A DNA stretch of 64,000 nt, from positions 186,001-250,000 of the forward strand of contig NZ_JAHKQF010000008.1 in assembly GCF_018860965.1 (NCBI RefSeq), written 5' to 3'. The first letter of the stretch is position 1; every line of letters starts with the position of its first letter. Shown piece after piece: positions 8,933 through 18,784 of the stretch. Position numbers and translations under genes: made by a program. Origin of the DNA: Alteromonas sp. C1M14 (GTDB lineage Bacteria > Pseudomonadota > Gammaproteobacteria > Enterobacterales > Alteromonadaceae). The notes beneath the pieces were generated by a model. That model was not told where the DNA came from, did no database searches, and saw nothing but the letters and a program-made list of their open reading frames with translations.

Positions 8933-9565
8933 ATGAGTAACGTATCAGTCGATGCAAAAGACTCTGCACTCAACGGAAGCCAACCTGAAAGCAACAATCG
9001 TCGCCGTTTTTTAACGGTTGCGACGTCCGTTGTGGGTGCGGTAGGCGTTGTTGGCGCGGCGGTTCCTTTTGTCACTTCGTGGAACCCTAGTGCAAAAGCG
9101 AAAGCTGCTGGTGCTGATGTGGAGGTCGACATCAGTGCGATTGAACCTGGGCAGTTAATTCGTGTGATGTGGCGTAGCAAACCGGTATGGATTGTACGCA
9201 GAACACCTGAAATACTGGAAGAACTCGCGGCCCATGAAGACAGTCTTCGTGACCCCAATTCAGAAGCGGAACAACAACCGACCTTCGCTAAGAACCGATA
9301 TCGGTCATTAAAGGAAGAGTACCTCATTCTGGTCGGGATCTGCACCCACTTAGGATGCTCGCCACAATATCTAAAAGATGGTGCCTTTGAAGAAGCCGTT
9401 GAAGGTGTGCCGTATGGGTTTTTCTGTCCCTGTCATGGTTCTAAATTCGATATGGCTGGCCGTGTATTCCAAAGCGTACCGGCACCATTAAACCTTGTTG
9501 TACCACCTTATCAATTTGTCGATGACACAACGGTCATTATTGGTTCGGAAGCGGAGGCTGTATAA
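8933..9565 (+). CDS. petA: Cytochrome bc1 complex Rieske iron-sulfur subunit
   Basis: The 210-residue protein carries electrons from ubiquinol to cytochrome c1. A Tat-type N-terminus (NRRRFL followed by a hydrophobic stretch) serves as membrane anchor. The 2Fe-2S motifs are C137-T-H-L-G-C142 and C165-P-C-H-G, with C137, H139, C165 and H168 as expected cluster ligands and C142/C167 as the disulfide. ATG 8933 has GGAG at 8-bp spacing; the in-frame ATG at 8927 is too close to it. It is first in petABC. Confidence 0.96.
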   Translation: MSNVSVDAKDSALNGSQPESNNRRRFLTVATSVVGAVGVVGAAVPFVTSWNPSAKAKAAGADVEVDISAIEPGQLIRVMWRSKPVWIVRRTPEILEELAAHEDSLRDPNSEAEQQPTFAKNRYRSLKEEYLILVGICTHLGCSPQYLKDGAFEEAVEGVPYGFFCPCHGSKFDMAGRVFQSVPAPLNLVVPPYQFVDDTTVIIGSEAEAV

Positions 9566-9566
9566 C

Positions 9567-10832
9567 ATGAATGCTTTCTTAAATTGGATTGAAGAACGCA
9601 TCCCGATGATGCGAGTGGCGAATATGCACGCCATTCAGTACCCCGCACCGCGGAATATGAATTTTTGGTACGTATTCGGCTTTTTAGCCACCATCGTTCT
9701 GGTGAATCAGATTGTCACCGGTATTTGGTTAACAATGAATTTCAATCCCACCGCGGAAGGGGCTTTTTTCTCGGTGGAATACATCATGCGGGAAATCGAC
9801 TTTGGGTGGGTTATCCGTTATATGCACAGTACGGGTGCCTCGGCATTCTTTATTGTTGTCTACGCGCACATGTTCCGTGGCATGATCTATGGTTCATATC
9901 AAAAGCCTCGGGAATTACTCTGGGTATTTGGTATGTTCATTTACCTTGCCTTAATGGCTGAAGCCTTTATGGGCTATGTACTGCCATGGGGACAAATGTC
10001 TTATTGGGGTGCTCAGGTTATCGTTTCTTTGTTTAGTGCGATCCCTGTTATTGGTCCTGATTTGGTGATTTGGATCCAAGGCGACTATGTTATCTCTGGC
10101 GCCACCCTTAACCGCTTTTTTGCCTTACATGTAATCGCACTGCCGTTGGTTATCGTGATCTTGGTATTCCTACATATCATTGCATTGCACGAAGTGGGCT
10201 CTAATAACCCTGATGGCGTAGCCATCAAACATAAAAAAGGGTCCCTACCTGAAAGCGAGAAGACCAAATACGAAATCCATGAATACTATACAAGTAAGTA
10301 CGATATCGCCGATGATGTTGTGCCTTTCTTCCCCCATATCGTGCTTAAAGATTTGGTGGCATTTTGTATTTTCCTGTTTGTCTTTTGTTACATTATGTTT
10401 TTCGCGCCAGAAATGGGCGGTAAGTTCCTAGAGCATCCAAACTTTGAGATAGCTAATCCGCTGAAAACGCCAGAGCATATTTTCCCTGTTTGGTACTTCA
10501 CGCCTTTCTACGCCATTTTGAAAGCCGTTCCCGATAAACTATTTGGTGTTATTGCCATGTTTGGCGCCATCGCCGCCTTGTTTGCGCTACCTTGGCTAGA
10601 TCGTGGACGTGTGAAGTCATGGCGTTATCGTTGTGGTTTACATAAAGTCAATTTATTGCTCTTTGCAGCGGTGTTTGTGTTCTTAGGTTACCTAGGCGGC
10701 ACGCCGCAAGAAAACTGGAAAATCATCGCTTCACAAGTTGCGACAGTACTTTATTTTGGCTTCTTTGTGGCATTGTTCCTGTACAGCAAAAATGAGCGTA
10801 CTAAACCTGTACCTGCGAGGATCCCGAAATGA
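9567..10832 (+). CDS. petB: Cytochrome b subunit of the bc1 complex
   Basis: This 421-residue multi-helix inner-membrane protein binds both b haems and forms the Qo and Qi quinone sites. Conserved segments include the YMHSTGASAFF region, the MGYVLPWGQMSYWGAQV Qo-site region, the histidines of helices B and D, and the PEHIFPVWYF segment (PEWY-like, here PVWY). The start MNAFLNW at 9567 lies 1 bp after the petA stop, with GGAG at 10-bp spacing. It overlaps petC by ATGA. Confidence 0.96.
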   Translation: MNAFLNWIEERIPMMRVANMHAIQYPAPRNMNFWYVFGFLATIVLVNQIVTGIWLTMNFNPTAEGAFFSVEYIMREIDFGWVIRYMHSTGASAFFIVVYAHMFRGMIYGSYQKPRELLWVFGMFIYLALMAEAFMGYVLPWGQMSYWGAQVIVSLFSAIPVIGPDLVIWIQGDYVISGATLNRFFALHVIALPLVIVILVFLHIIALHEVGSNNPDGVAIKHKKGSLPESEKTKYEIHEYYTSKYDIADDVVPFFPHIVLKDLVAFCIFLFVFCYIMFFAPEMGGKFLEHPNFEIANPLKTPEHIFPVWYFTPFYAILKAVPDKLFGVIAMFGAIAALFALPWLDRGRVKSWRYRCGLHKVNLLLFAAVFVFLGYLGGTPQENWKIIASQVATVLYFGFFVALFLYSKNERTKPVPARIPK

Positions 10833-11563
10833 GAAAATTGATGTTAGTGTTGGCATTTTTCATCCCGGGTATGGCAATGGCCGCTGGTGGCGCAGTCCAC
10901 CTTGATAAGGCGCCTGTCGATTTAACCGACAAAGCTTCTTTGCAACGGGGTGCGAAAGTGTTTATGAACTACTGCTTAGGCTGTCATGCTATGCAGTATC
11001 AGCGGTACCAACGCACCTTCCAAGATTTGGGTATTTCCGATGAACTCGGTCAGCAATATCTTCAGTTTACCGGAGAAAAGGTGACCGATTATATTACCCG
11101 GTCAATGCCTGAAGAATCGGCTGCTACCTGGTTTGGTGCGGCACCGCCAGACCTAACACTGGTTAACCGAGTGCGTGGCTCTGACTGGATTTATACTTAT
11201 CTTCGCAGTTTTTATGTCGATGAAAGCCGGCCTTTTGGGGTAAACAATGCGGTATTTAAAGACGTGGGTATGCCTCATGTACTGCAACCATTACAAGGTA
11301 CACCTCGTATGGCCCATGAAGAGGTTATGGTTGACGGCGAGATGAAATCTCAATTTGTTGGCATCAAAACCGATGGTGATGGTGCACTGACAACGGAAGA
11401 ATACGACCAACTGGTGGCGGATCTCGTTAATTTCTTGGCCTATTCAGGGGAACCTTTCCGCTTGCAGTCTGAAAATATCGGCAAGTGGGTTTTGGTTTTC
11501 ATTGTTGTTCTTTTCTTCTTCGTCTACTTATTGAAGAAAGAATACTGGAGAGAAGTACACTAA
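10829..11563 (+). CDS. petC: Cytochrome c1
   Basis: The 244-residue protein has a cleaved signal peptide (ending AMAA), a c-type haem site C49-L-G-C52-H53, the MPHVL segment near the likely methionine ligand, and a C-terminal membrane helix followed by a basic tail. It passes electrons from the Rieske protein to soluble cytochrome c or a terminal oxidase. It is the last gene of petABC and is followed by an intrinsic terminator. Confidence 0.95.
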   Translation: MRKLMLVLAFFIPGMAMAAGGAVHLDKAPVDLTDKASLQRGAKVFMNYCLGCHAMQYQRYQRTFQDLGISDELGQQYLQFTGEKVTDYITRSMPEESAATWFGAAPPDLTLVNRVRGSDWIYTYLRSFYVDESRPFGVNNAVFKDVGMPHVLQPLQGTPRMAHEEVMVDGEMKSQFVGIKTDGDGALTTEEYDQLVADLVNFLAYSGEPFRLQSENIGKWVLVFIVVLFFFVYLLKKEYWREVH

Positions 11564-11589
11564 CAGCACATATTTTGTGTATAATACGC

Positions 11590-11614
11590 AAGGGGGCATT
11601 CCGCCCCCTTTTTT
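11590..11614 (+). terminator. Intrinsic terminator after petC
   Basis: AAGGGGGC and GCCCCCTT form an 8-bp stem with a 5-nt loop, followed by a T run. Confidence 0.9.
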
Positions 11615-11674
11615 AGCATGTGGCAGGCGAAAATTAGCGCCTGCATCGTATCACTTCTCGACGGAGGAAAATGA

Positions 11675-12307
11675 ATGGCCGTAGCCGCGAATAAGCGTTC
11701 AATCATGACGTTGTTCTCAGATACCATCGACATTTACAGTCACCAGGTTCGTATTGTTTTGGCGGAAAAAGGTGTTGGTGTTGAAATAAGCTACACAGAT
11801 CCCACGAATCTGCCTGAGGATTTGCTTGATTTGAACCCATACGGTACCGTGCCAACCCTCGTTGACAGAGAATTGGTTCTATATAAATCCCATATCATCA
11901 TGGAGTATCTCGATGAGCGTTTTCCTCATCCACCCCTGATGCCTGTTTATCCAGTATCTCGGGGACAAAGTCGCCTGATGATGCACCGAGTTGAACAGGA
12001 CTGGTATTCTTTAGCGAATAAAATTTTCCGTAATGAAGGTGATGTGGAAGCAGCCCGTAACGATTTACGAGAAGCATTGTTGGCCCTTGGTCCTGTATTT
12101 GATGAAATGCCTTATTTCATGAGCGAAGAGTTCAGTCTGGTTGATTGCTACCTCGCCCCCTTATTGTGGCGTTTACCTGCATTGGGTATCACATTAACGG
12201 GTAATGGTAGTAAAGAAGTTAACGCTTATATGACTCGAATCTTCTCACGTAGCTCTTTTAAAGCGTCGTTGACTGATCAGGAACGGGAAATTCATAACCC
12301 GTTATGA
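11675..12307 (+). CDS. sspA: Stringent starvation protein A
   Basis: The 210-residue GST-fold protein binds RNA polymerase and affects stationary-phase and stress transcription. The thioredoxin-like N-terminal half (residues ~10-85, with YGTVPTLVDRELVLYKS) and the helical C-terminal half match SspA. No GST catalytic Ser/Tyr/Cys is evident, as in other SspA proteins. GGAGG lies 6 bp before ATG 11675. It overlaps sspB by ATGA, and both follow petABC as in many gammaproteobacteria. Confidence 0.95.
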   Translation: MAVAANKRSIMTLFSDTIDIYSHQVRIVLAEKGVGVEISYTDPTNLPEDLLDLNPYGTVPTLVDRELVLYKSHIIMEYLDERFPHPPLMPVYPVSRGQSRLMMHRVEQDWYSLANKIFRNEGDVEAARNDLREALLALGPVFDEMPYFMSEEFSLVDCYLAPLLWRLPALGITLTGNGSKEVNAYMTRIFSRSSFKASLTDQEREIHNPL

Positions 12308-12765
12308 GTATGATGACACCTAATCAACCCTATTTACTTAAAGCATTTTACGACTGGATAGTGGATAACCAGCTTACTCCCTATATTGTGGTAGATGCCA
12401 CCATGGATCGGGTTGATGTGCCGCAAGAGTTTGTTAAAGACGGTCAGATTGTACTTAATGTCTCTCCAGCCGCCTGTATGAACTTCACATTGGATATAGA
12501 GGCATTGTCCTTTCAGGCTCGGTTTGGTGGCCAACCCCGCCAAATCTATATTCCCTGCCATGCTGTGCTGGCCGTTTATGCCAGAGAGAATGGAGCAGGT
12601 ACGGTTTTCTCTTTAGAAGAAGAAACGGAAAAGCCAGATTCACCGGCACCGCAGAGCAGTGCCGATGGCGTTAGCCGGCCTTCAGGAGACACCAGTGATG
12701 GTGACTCAGAAAGTGCGCCAGTACCGCCGAAAAAGGGTAAACCCAACCTGAAAGTGATTAAATAA
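12304..12765 (+). CDS. sspB: ClpXP adaptor SspB
   Basis: The 153-residue protein delivers ssrA-tagged substrates to ClpXP. The folded N-terminal domain (residues 1-~108) carries the substrate groove. A flexible acidic/Pro/Ser-rich linker follows, ending in KGKPNLKVIK, which matches the C-terminal ClpX-binding tail of E. coli SspB (PALRVVK). ATG 12304 overlaps the sspA stop; later in-frame ATGs at 12310 and 12313 are also possible. Confidence 0.95.
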   Translation: MSMMTPNQPYLLKAFYDWIVDNQLTPYIVVDATMDRVDVPQEFVKDGQIVLNVSPAACMNFTLDIEALSFQARFGGQPRQIYIPCHAVLAVYARENGAGTVFSLEEETEKPDSPAPQSSADGVSRPSGDTSDGDSESAPVPPKKGKPNLKVIK

Positions 12766-12766
12766 T

Positions 12767-12795
12767 AAAAAGTCGGCAATGCCGACTTTTTTTTT
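12767..12795 (+). terminator. Intrinsic terminator after sspB
   Basis: AAAAAGTCGGC and GCCGACTTTTT form a stem around a 3-nt loop, with a 9-nt T run. The A run on the other side makes it potentially bidirectional. Confidence 0.9.
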
Positions 12796-12869
12796 GTTCG
12801 TGCAAACCTTAGATGATGTTTTACCAGCATGATCGAATTTCTCACCCACAAGAGGTGAAGCCAGTCTGG

Positions 12870-14228
12870 TTACATCAATAATAAGGTCGCGGTTCCGAGG
12901 AAGGCAAAGATCCCCACCACATCGGTGATGGTGGTGAGGATCACGCTTCCAGCTAGCGCGGGGTCAATTTTCAAGCGTTTCATGATAATAGGCAGTGTGG
13001 CACCGGCTAATGCTGCAGCAATCATATTTACCAACATGGCAAAAGCAATCACCACCCCCAGTATTAAGTTTTGCTTCCATACCCCTATTACAGTGGCAAT
13101 AAGCAGGGCCCAAATTATGCCATTTAAAAAGCCGATAGCGATTTCTTTGCTGATTAGCCAACGGGCATTACTGCCATTAACGTGGCCAAGGGCCATCCCC
13201 CGGATCACTAACGTTAGCGTTTGATTACCGGCAACCCCACCCATGCTTGGCACGATAGTGTTTAAGATAGCCAGTACGGCTAGTTGGCTTAAGGTGGCTT
13301 CAAAAAGATCACTAACCGCCGCGGCCATCAAAGCTGTGACTAAGTTTACTGCTAGCCAAACAGAACGCCGCTGGGTACTTTGTAATACTGGAGCGAAGGT
13401 ATCTTCTTCATCATCTAAGCCCGCCATACTCATCATGGAGTGTTCGGCGTCTTCGCGGATGATATCCACCACGTCATCAATGGTAATACGGCCTACAAGC
13501 CGGTGGTTTTCATCGACCACAGGTGCTGACAGCCAGTTATACCTTTCGAACAAGCTCGCCACTTCACCGTCGGTCATATTTACCGGTACGGCTTCGGCGT
13601 CTTCGTCCATCACTTCGGCCACCTTATCTTGAGGATCGGCGGTGAGTAATCGAGCAACGGGTACCAGACCTACCAGGTTATCGGTTCTGTTGACAACGTA
13701 GAAGGTATCGGTATTTTCGGGCAGGTCCCCTTTAAGACGCAAATACCGCAACACCACGTCAACGGTCACATCGGGACGCAAAGTAATGGTGTCGGTGTTC
13801 ATGATAAAGCCGGCGGTTTCTTCGCCGTAGGCTAAAGCTTGCTCTGCACGATGCCTGTCTTGGGCGTCCATGGACTGCAAGATACCTTGTAACACTTCAT
13901 CGGGAAGACTACTGAGGGTTTCGGCTAAGTCATCGGTGTCCATTTCTTCAAGGGCATCGACCACTTTTTCCGGCATCATTTTAGTAATGATGCCGTTACG
14001 CACATCTTCTGAAAGTTCTTCAAGAATATCGCCGTGAAAATCACTGTCGATAAGATCCCATAGTTCATCACGGGTCTTCGTCGGACTGGATTCTAGGATG
14101 AGGGCGACGTCACTGGGGGGCAATTCATGAAGCATTTTTCGTACGGATACAAAGCGACCGTCACTTAGGGCATCATTGAGTGACCATAACTGACCTTGAG
14201 CTGACTTACTTTCCAATGCTTCTGCCAC
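12870..14228 (-). CDS. mgtE: Magnesium transporter MgtE
   Basis: The 452-residue protein has the full MgtE layout: an N-terminal superhelical domain (~20-130), two CBS domains that sense cytoplasmic Mg2+ (~135-260), and about five membrane helices (~290-452) with the GGVAGNQTLTLVIRG signature. The start is GTG 14228, preceded by AAGGA at 7 bp. It is a single gene convergent with sspB. Confidence 0.95.
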   Translation of the reverse strand: MAEALESKSAQGQLWSLNDALSDGRFVSVRKMLHELPPSDVALILESSPTKTRDELWDLIDSDFHGDILEELSEDVRNGIITKMMPEKVVDALEEMDTDDLAETLSSLPDEVLQGILQSMDAQDRHRAEQALAYGEETAGFIMNTDTITLRPDVTVDVVLRYLRLKGDLPENTDTFYVVNRTDNLVGLVPVARLLTADPQDKVAEVMDEDAEAVPVNMTDGEVASLFERYNWLSAPVVDENHRLVGRITIDDVVDIIREDAEHSMMSMAGLDDEEDTFAPVLQSTQRRSVWLAVNLVTALMAAAVSDLFEATLSQLAVLAILNTIVPSMGGVAGNQTLTLVIRGMALGHVNGSNARWLISKEIAIGFLNGIIWALLIATVIGVWKQNLILGVVIAFAMLVNMIAAALAGATLPIIMKRLKIDPALAGSVILTTITDVVGIFAFLGTATLLLM

Positions 14229-14396
14229 TTAAAATCCTTTGAGAAACAAGATGGCGGGATGGCTTATAGGATACCCCAACAAGGAAATGCTGTCATGAGG
14301 ATTGACCAGAGAAATTCCCTCAAATGGCCAGTTGTTAGCAAGGCTTGTGTGGTTTTGCTTATATAGTGAACAATGTGGGAAACAAAGAGTACAGAA

Positions 14397-15146
14397 TTAC
14401 TGATAGTGTGATGGTTGCGCGTTTTGTAGGTGCTCGGCGAGTAAACGATTAAATTCACGCATAAAGTCCTGATCCACGGAAAAGCGGCTAAACATAAAAT
14501 ATATTTTTTGGTGCTGTATCACTTCTTCACTAATGGTCAGGTCAATACCTTGTTTTAGCGCGTTGTAAGCTAACACCTCGGTGTCATCTAGAATTAAGTC
14601 GACTCTGCCTAACGCGAGAAACTCCAGCCGCCGAGCGACGCTATCTATGTGGACCAGTTGGGATTGATAGGGCTGAGCAAGATGGTAAAAAAAGTCATCA
14701 CCAAACCATCCGCTGGTATTGAGCGCCAATGTATTGCCTTCTTTTAAGCGGGTGATTAAATCTTTTTCAACCACAGGAAAGGATTTACCATCCAAATAGC
14801 CATAGCCTACGGTTTCCGTACGATATGGAATGGAATAATAGTTGTTTTTTGCGCGCTCTGGGGTATAAGCAGCACCTAATACCACGTCTATTTTTCCTTG
14901 ATTAACCCCCCTAGTTACTCGCTTCTCTGGCAAAATCTCAGGAAGTAACTGGTAGTCCATGCGTGCCAATATAGTTTGTAGTAGAAGGTAGTCAGTGCCG
15001 CCGGGGCGATTCGAATCTTGCAGGTAGAAGTAGGGGGGCCATGGCGCGCCGCCTAAATACAGGGTATCTTTCCCATATGCAAAGGTGATAGGAAGAAGGA
15101 GTGCCGTTACCACTATGACCATCGATAAACGATGAGGACGGGGCAT
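14397..15146 (-). CDS. Periplasmic solute-binding protein, SBP_bac_3 family
   Basis: The protein is about 249 residues from ATG 15146, which has AAGGAT at 7-bp spacing; upstream in-frame starts at 15152 and 15197 fit less well. It has a signal peptide ending TFAYGKD and the family-3 pattern APWPPYFYLQDSNRPGGTDYLLL, followed by GKIDVVLGAAYTPERA and the second-lobe segment LGRVDLILDD. No transporter genes adjoin it, so its ligand and role are unknown. It is the second such orphan in this window. Confidence 0.82.
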   Translation of the reverse strand: MPRPHRLSMVIVVTALLLPITFAYGKDTLYLGGAPWPPYFYLQDSNRPGGTDYLLLQTILARMDYQLLPEILPEKRVTRGVNQGKIDVVLGAAYTPERAKNNYYSIPYRTETVGYGYLDGKSFPVVEKDLITRLKEGNTLALNTSGWFGDDFFYHLAQPYQSQLVHIDSVARRLEFLALGRVDLILDDTEVLAYNALKQGIDLTISEEVIQHQKIYFMFSRFSVDQDFMREFNRLLAEHLQNAQPSHYQ

Positions 15147-15298
15147 GTTCATATCCTTGAACGTAACTAAAGTGGTCAGTGGTTCACCACCGACCAATGA
15201 TAATTAACGTTATAGCAACTTAATTGATGGCGAGGCAATCAATAAGGGGAAATATTCAGTTGTATGTGGGATTGTGGTCGGTGAATGACCATTACAGG

Positions 15299-15571
15299 TT
15301 ACTCATCTTCATTGAATTTATGCACGATCAATCCTTCAACAGCATCTAATGCTGCCTGGGCATCTTGTCCTTCTGAAATAATTGTTACTTCTTCCCCTTG
15401 ATGACTTTCCATCATCATAAGGCCTAGCACGCTGTTCGCATTGGCGGTTTTGTCTCCCTTTTTTAGGGTAACTTCAGCATCAAATTGATTCGCCAGCTGC
15501 ACTAACTGAGTCGCGGCGCGGGCATGCAAGCCTAATTTATTGACAATAGTAACGGACTTTTCCAATCGCAT
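15299..15571 (-). CDS. ptsO: Phosphocarrier protein NPr of the nitrogen PTS
   Basis: The 90-residue HPr-like protein passes phosphate from EI-Ntr to EIIA-Ntr. His16 in NKLGLHARAATQ is the phosphorylation site, and the second conserved segment is NANSVLGLMMM. It lies 2 bp after rapZ in the rpoN-hpf-ptsN-rapZ-ptsO block. Confidence 0.95.
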   Translation of the reverse strand: MRLEKSVTIVNKLGLHARAATQLVQLANQFDAEVTLKKGDKTANANSVLGLMMMESHQGEEVTIISEGQDAQAALDAVEGLIVHKFNEDE

Positions 15572-15573
15572 AA

Positions 15574-16416
15574 CTATTTTTGCTCCCGATGACGGATCTG
15601 CACATCTGAATGGCTCTCCCCTAGGTTCTTGGCAAGCGACTCAGCCACATAAACGCTGCGGTGTTGCCCGCCAGTACACCCGATGGCCACCGTAACATAA
15701 CTGCGGTTATTGCGTTCTAGGTGGGGTAACCAAGTGGTGATAAGGTTTTGAATTTGATAAATAAATTTAGTAACGATAGGTTGCGAGCTTAAAAAAATCT
15801 GGACCGGTGTATCCAGCCCTGTTAAGTGCTTTAAGTCAGGCTCCCAATGAGGGTTAGGTAAAAAACGTGCATCAAACACGTAATCCGCATCTTTAGGGAT
15901 ACCATGCTTAAAGCCAAACGATTCGATTACCAACACCAAGCGGGCACTTTTTTTACCTAAAATCCGCTCTCTGATGAGCTCGGCTAATTGATGGATGCTT
16001 AATGAATCCGTATCGATGTTAAGATCGGCCCGTTCAGCTATGGGGGCGAGTAGCTCTTTTTCGGTAAGGATGGCGTCGGATAAGGATTTGTTGAGTTTAG
16101 CCAATGGATGTAAGCGACGTGTTTCGCTGAAACGTTTCATCAGCATGTCTTCGCTGGCATCAATGTATACGATGGTTACCGTCCAAGACTCAGGCAGATA
16201 ATCAAGAATTTCGACTAATTCTGCGGGATCTTTAGGCAGGTTACGCACATCAATACTAACCGCAACCTGCTCATATTCATCTGCCACAGTGTGGGTAAGA
16301 GCGGGCAGTAAATTAACTGGGATATTATCAACGCAGTAATACCCCAAGTCTTCTAGGGCCCGCAACGCAACAGATTTTCCAGAGCCTGAACGGCCACTTA
16401 TGATGATCAGATTCAC
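15574..16416 (-). CDS. rapZ: RNase adapter protein RapZ
   Basis: The 280-residue protein carries a Walker A motif (GRSGSGKS, residues 8-15) and a C-terminal domain with the [11 protein letters not shown] motif. In E. coli RapZ guides RNase E to the small RNA GlmZ and so controls GlmS. The start is GTG 16416 with AGGAG at 6-bp spacing. It sits between ptsN and ptsO as in E. coli. Confidence 0.95.
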   Translation of the reverse strand: MNLIIISGRSGSGKSVALRALEDLGYYCVDNIPVNLLPALTHTVADEYEQVAVSIDVRNLPKDPAELVEILDYLPESWTVTIVYIDASEDMLMKRFSETRRLHPLAKLNKSLSDAILTEKELLAPIAERADLNIDTDSLSIHQLAELIRERILGKKSARLVLVIESFGFKHGIPKDADYVFDARFLPNPHWEPDLKHLTGLDTPVQIFLSSQPIVTKFIYQIQNLITTWLPHLERNNRSYVTVAIGCTGGQHRSVYVAESLAKNLGESHSDVQIRHREQK

Positions 16417-16463
16417 CGTTTATCTCCTAAGTCGGCAGGCAACGAATGTCCGTTTTCTATAAC

Positions 16464-16907
16464 TTACTGTAATGCGCGAATAATATCATCATTGGATTGC
16501 GCTTTTCTGATGGTTTTAATGGTTTCTTTGTCGCTGAGTTTTCCTGCCACCATGGCCAGGGTTTGTAGATGGCCTTCTGTTTGGTCGTGGGGAACTAACA
16601 GGGTAAAGAAAATATCCACGGGTTTATTGTCGATGGCATCAAAATCTATGGCTGGTGAGCTGGTGACGACAATGGCGATAACGTGATCCAATCCTTCTAG
16701 ACGACCGTGGGGTAGCGCAATACCATTACCAATACCTGTGCTGCCCATTCTTTCTCTAGAAAGCAGGCTGCTTAGCACGGTGGCTTCATCAATATCAGGA
16801 TTATTTTGGGCAGCGATACCGCTGATGATTTCCAAAATACGCTTTTTACTATTGCACTGGACCGCACATTTAGTGCGGTCCAGGCTAACGATGGCTTGAA
16901 TATCCAT
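16464..16907 (-). CDS. ptsN: PTS EIIA-Ntr regulatory protein
   Basis: The 147-residue EIIA domain has phosphorylation site His67 in GIALPHGR and the conserved GSTGIGNG segment before it. In the nitrogen PTS its phosphorylation state affects potassium transport and stress responses. It starts 8 bp after the hpf stop. Confidence 0.95.
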   Translation of the reverse strand: MDIQAIVSLDRTKCAVQCNSKKRILEIISGIAAQNNPDIDEATVLSSLLSRERMGSTGIGNGIALPHGRLEGLDHVIAIVVTSSPAIDFDAIDNKPVDIFFTLLVPHDQTEGHLQTLAMVAGKLSDKETIKTIRKAQSNDDIIRALQ

Positions 16908-16915
16908 AAATATTG

Positions 16916-17203
16916 CTAATGCTTCTTCAGCTTCTCTTTATGTTTCAACACCTGCCTGTCCAGTTTATCAACCATATTATCTATCGCGGCATACATATCC
17001 TGATTTTCTGAAGAGGCAAAGACTTCCGCTCCGCTAAGAAATACAGTCGCTTCTGCTTTTTGATTGAGTTTCTCAACATTCAAAATAACGTGCACGTTTG
17101 ATATATGATCAAAGTGGCGTTCTAGCTTGCTGAATTTAGTATCGACATAATTACGCAAAGAGTCAGTGATCTCAACATGACGACCGGTAAGGTTGATTTG
17201 CAT
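16916..17203 (-). CDS. hpf: Ribosome hibernation promoting factor, short form
   Basis: The 95-residue protein is the short HPF type (beta-alpha-beta-beta-beta-alpha), which binds the 30S subunit and favours 100S dimers in stationary phase. It begins MQINLTGRHVEITDSLR and ends in a basic tail. AAGGA precedes the ATG. It follows rpoN closely, as in most gammaproteobacteria. Confidence 0.95.
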   Translation of the reverse strand: MQINLTGRHVEITDSLRNYVDTKFSKLERHFDHISNVHVILNVEKLNQKAEATVFLSGAEVFASSENQDMYAAIDNMVDKLDRQVLKHKEKLKKH

Positions 17204-17230
17204 ATTTCGTCTTCCTTATTTTAAGCAGCC

Positions 17231-18715
17231 TTAAATCAGGCTTTTGCGTTGGTTAGACGGCGGAATCGATAGCGATTCCCGGTATTTTGCTATTGTTCGC
17301 CGAGCTACCATAATACCTTGCTCGGCCAACAACGAAGCAATCTTGCTATCACTTAACGGCTTACTCGGTTTCTCTGCCGCTACAAGCTTCTTAATTAATG
17401 CGCGTATTGCCGTGGAAGAACATTCGCCACCCGATTCTGTTGCTACGTGGCTTGAGAAAAAGTATTTCAATTCGAAAATACCGCGGGGTGTATGCATATA
17501 TTTTTGCGTCGTTACCCGCGAAATTGTTGATTCATGCATATCCACCATTTCTGCAACATCATTGAGCACCATGGGTTTCATCATTTCTGGTCCGTGCTCG
17601 AAAAAGCCCATTTGCTGTTGCACGATACAGTTAGCCACTTTTAATAAGGTATCATTGCGGCTTTCTAAGCTTTTAATGAACCATTTGGCTTCTTGCATAT
17701 GGGAGCGAATAAACTGAGAGTCGCTGCTGTTCTTAGCTTTGCGACTCATGGCAGCGTATTGCTGATTAACACTCAGTTTTGGCAGACTATCAGGGTTAAG
17801 TTCCACCACCCAGCGACCATTTTTCTTGGCCACGGATACATCAGGAATGACATATTCGGGTTCTTTGGTGATCAACGCACTGCCCGGGCGAGGGTTCAAA
17901 GTCTGCAATAACCGCATCGCTTCTCTAAGCTGGTCTTCTTTTAGACGGGTTTTACGCATTAACGTTCGATAATCTTTGCTGCCAAGTAGATCACAGTGAT
18001 TTTCAAGCAGCATTTTGGCTTCTTCTAACCACGGCGTTTCTGGCGCAAATTGTTTTAGTTGCACAAGCAAGCATTCTTGAGGCGTGCGGGAGCCTGAGCC
18101 GATAGGATCAAACAACTGGATACGTTTTAAGACGCATTCTACTTCGTCTTCTTCTACTAACTCATCAATATCGTCGCTGTTGACGCTTTGCAGAATCTCA
18201 TCAACGCTAACCGTCAGATAGCCACTTTCATCAATGGAATCGATGATTGCCAGGGCGATGGCCCGATCCAGTTCGGAGAAGGGGGTAAGACGCATCTGCC
18301 ATAGCAGATGATCCTGAATATTTTCTGTGGTCTCACCCTGAAAAACTTGTTCGTCGTCGCCACCGGACGCCGCTGAGGTGGGAGCGGGGGCTGAGGAGGC
18401 AGAAATATACTCATCCCACGTACTGTCTAAGGGTAATTCTTCGGGTAAGTCGTTTTTCTCTAACGCTTCCCCTGTATCCATACTTTCAGCAGCGGATGCC
18501 GATTCCACAACCGTATCGTCGTTTTCTAAATTATTTTTCTCGCCAACATCGCCGTCGGTATTTTCGTCCACTTCTAGCAGCGGATTAGAGTCCAGGGCTT
18601 CCTGAATTTCTTGTTGTAAATCAAGTGTCGACAACTGCAATAGTTTGATCGCCTGCTGGAGTTGCGGCGTCATTGTAAGTTGTTGGCTAAATTTTAACTG
18701 TAACGATGGTTTCAT
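17231..18715 (-). CDS. rpoN: RNA polymerase sigma-54 factor
   Basis: The 494-residue protein has the Gln/Leu-rich activator region I (residues 1-50), an acidic region II (~55-120), the core-binding domain, a helix-turn-helix, and the RpoN box [10 protein letters not shown] at residues 471-480 that reads the -24 element. It lies downstream of lptB in the standard lpt-rpoN-hpf-pts order. Confidence 0.97.
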   Translation of the reverse strand: MKPSLQLKFSQQLTMTPQLQQAIKLLQLSTLDLQQEIQEALDSNPLLEVDENTDGDVGEKNNLENDDTVVESASAAESMDTGEALEKNDLPEELPLDSTWDEYISASSAPAPTSAASGGDDEQVFQGETTENIQDHLLWQMRLTPFSELDRAIALAIIDSIDESGYLTVSVDEILQSVNSDDIDELVEEDEVECVLKRIQLFDPIGSGSRTPQECLLVQLKQFAPETPWLEEAKMLLENHCDLLGSKDYRTLMRKTRLKEDQLREAMRLLQTLNPRPGSALITKEPEYVIPDVSVAKKNGRWVVELNPDSLPKLSVNQQYAAMSRKAKNSSDSQFIRSHMQEAKWFIKSLESRNDTLLKVANCIVQQQMGFFEHGPEMMKPMVLNDVAEMVDMHESTISRVTTQKYMHTPRGIFELKYFFSSHVATESGGECSSTAIRALIKKLVAAEKPSKPLSDSKIASLLAEQGIMVARRTIAKYRESLSIPPSNQRKSLI

Positions 18716-18784
18716 CTACGTCTTATATAACTCTTTCAAGGGATACCCAGTATTGGTCACGATTAACCGAATCCGATATCCTAA

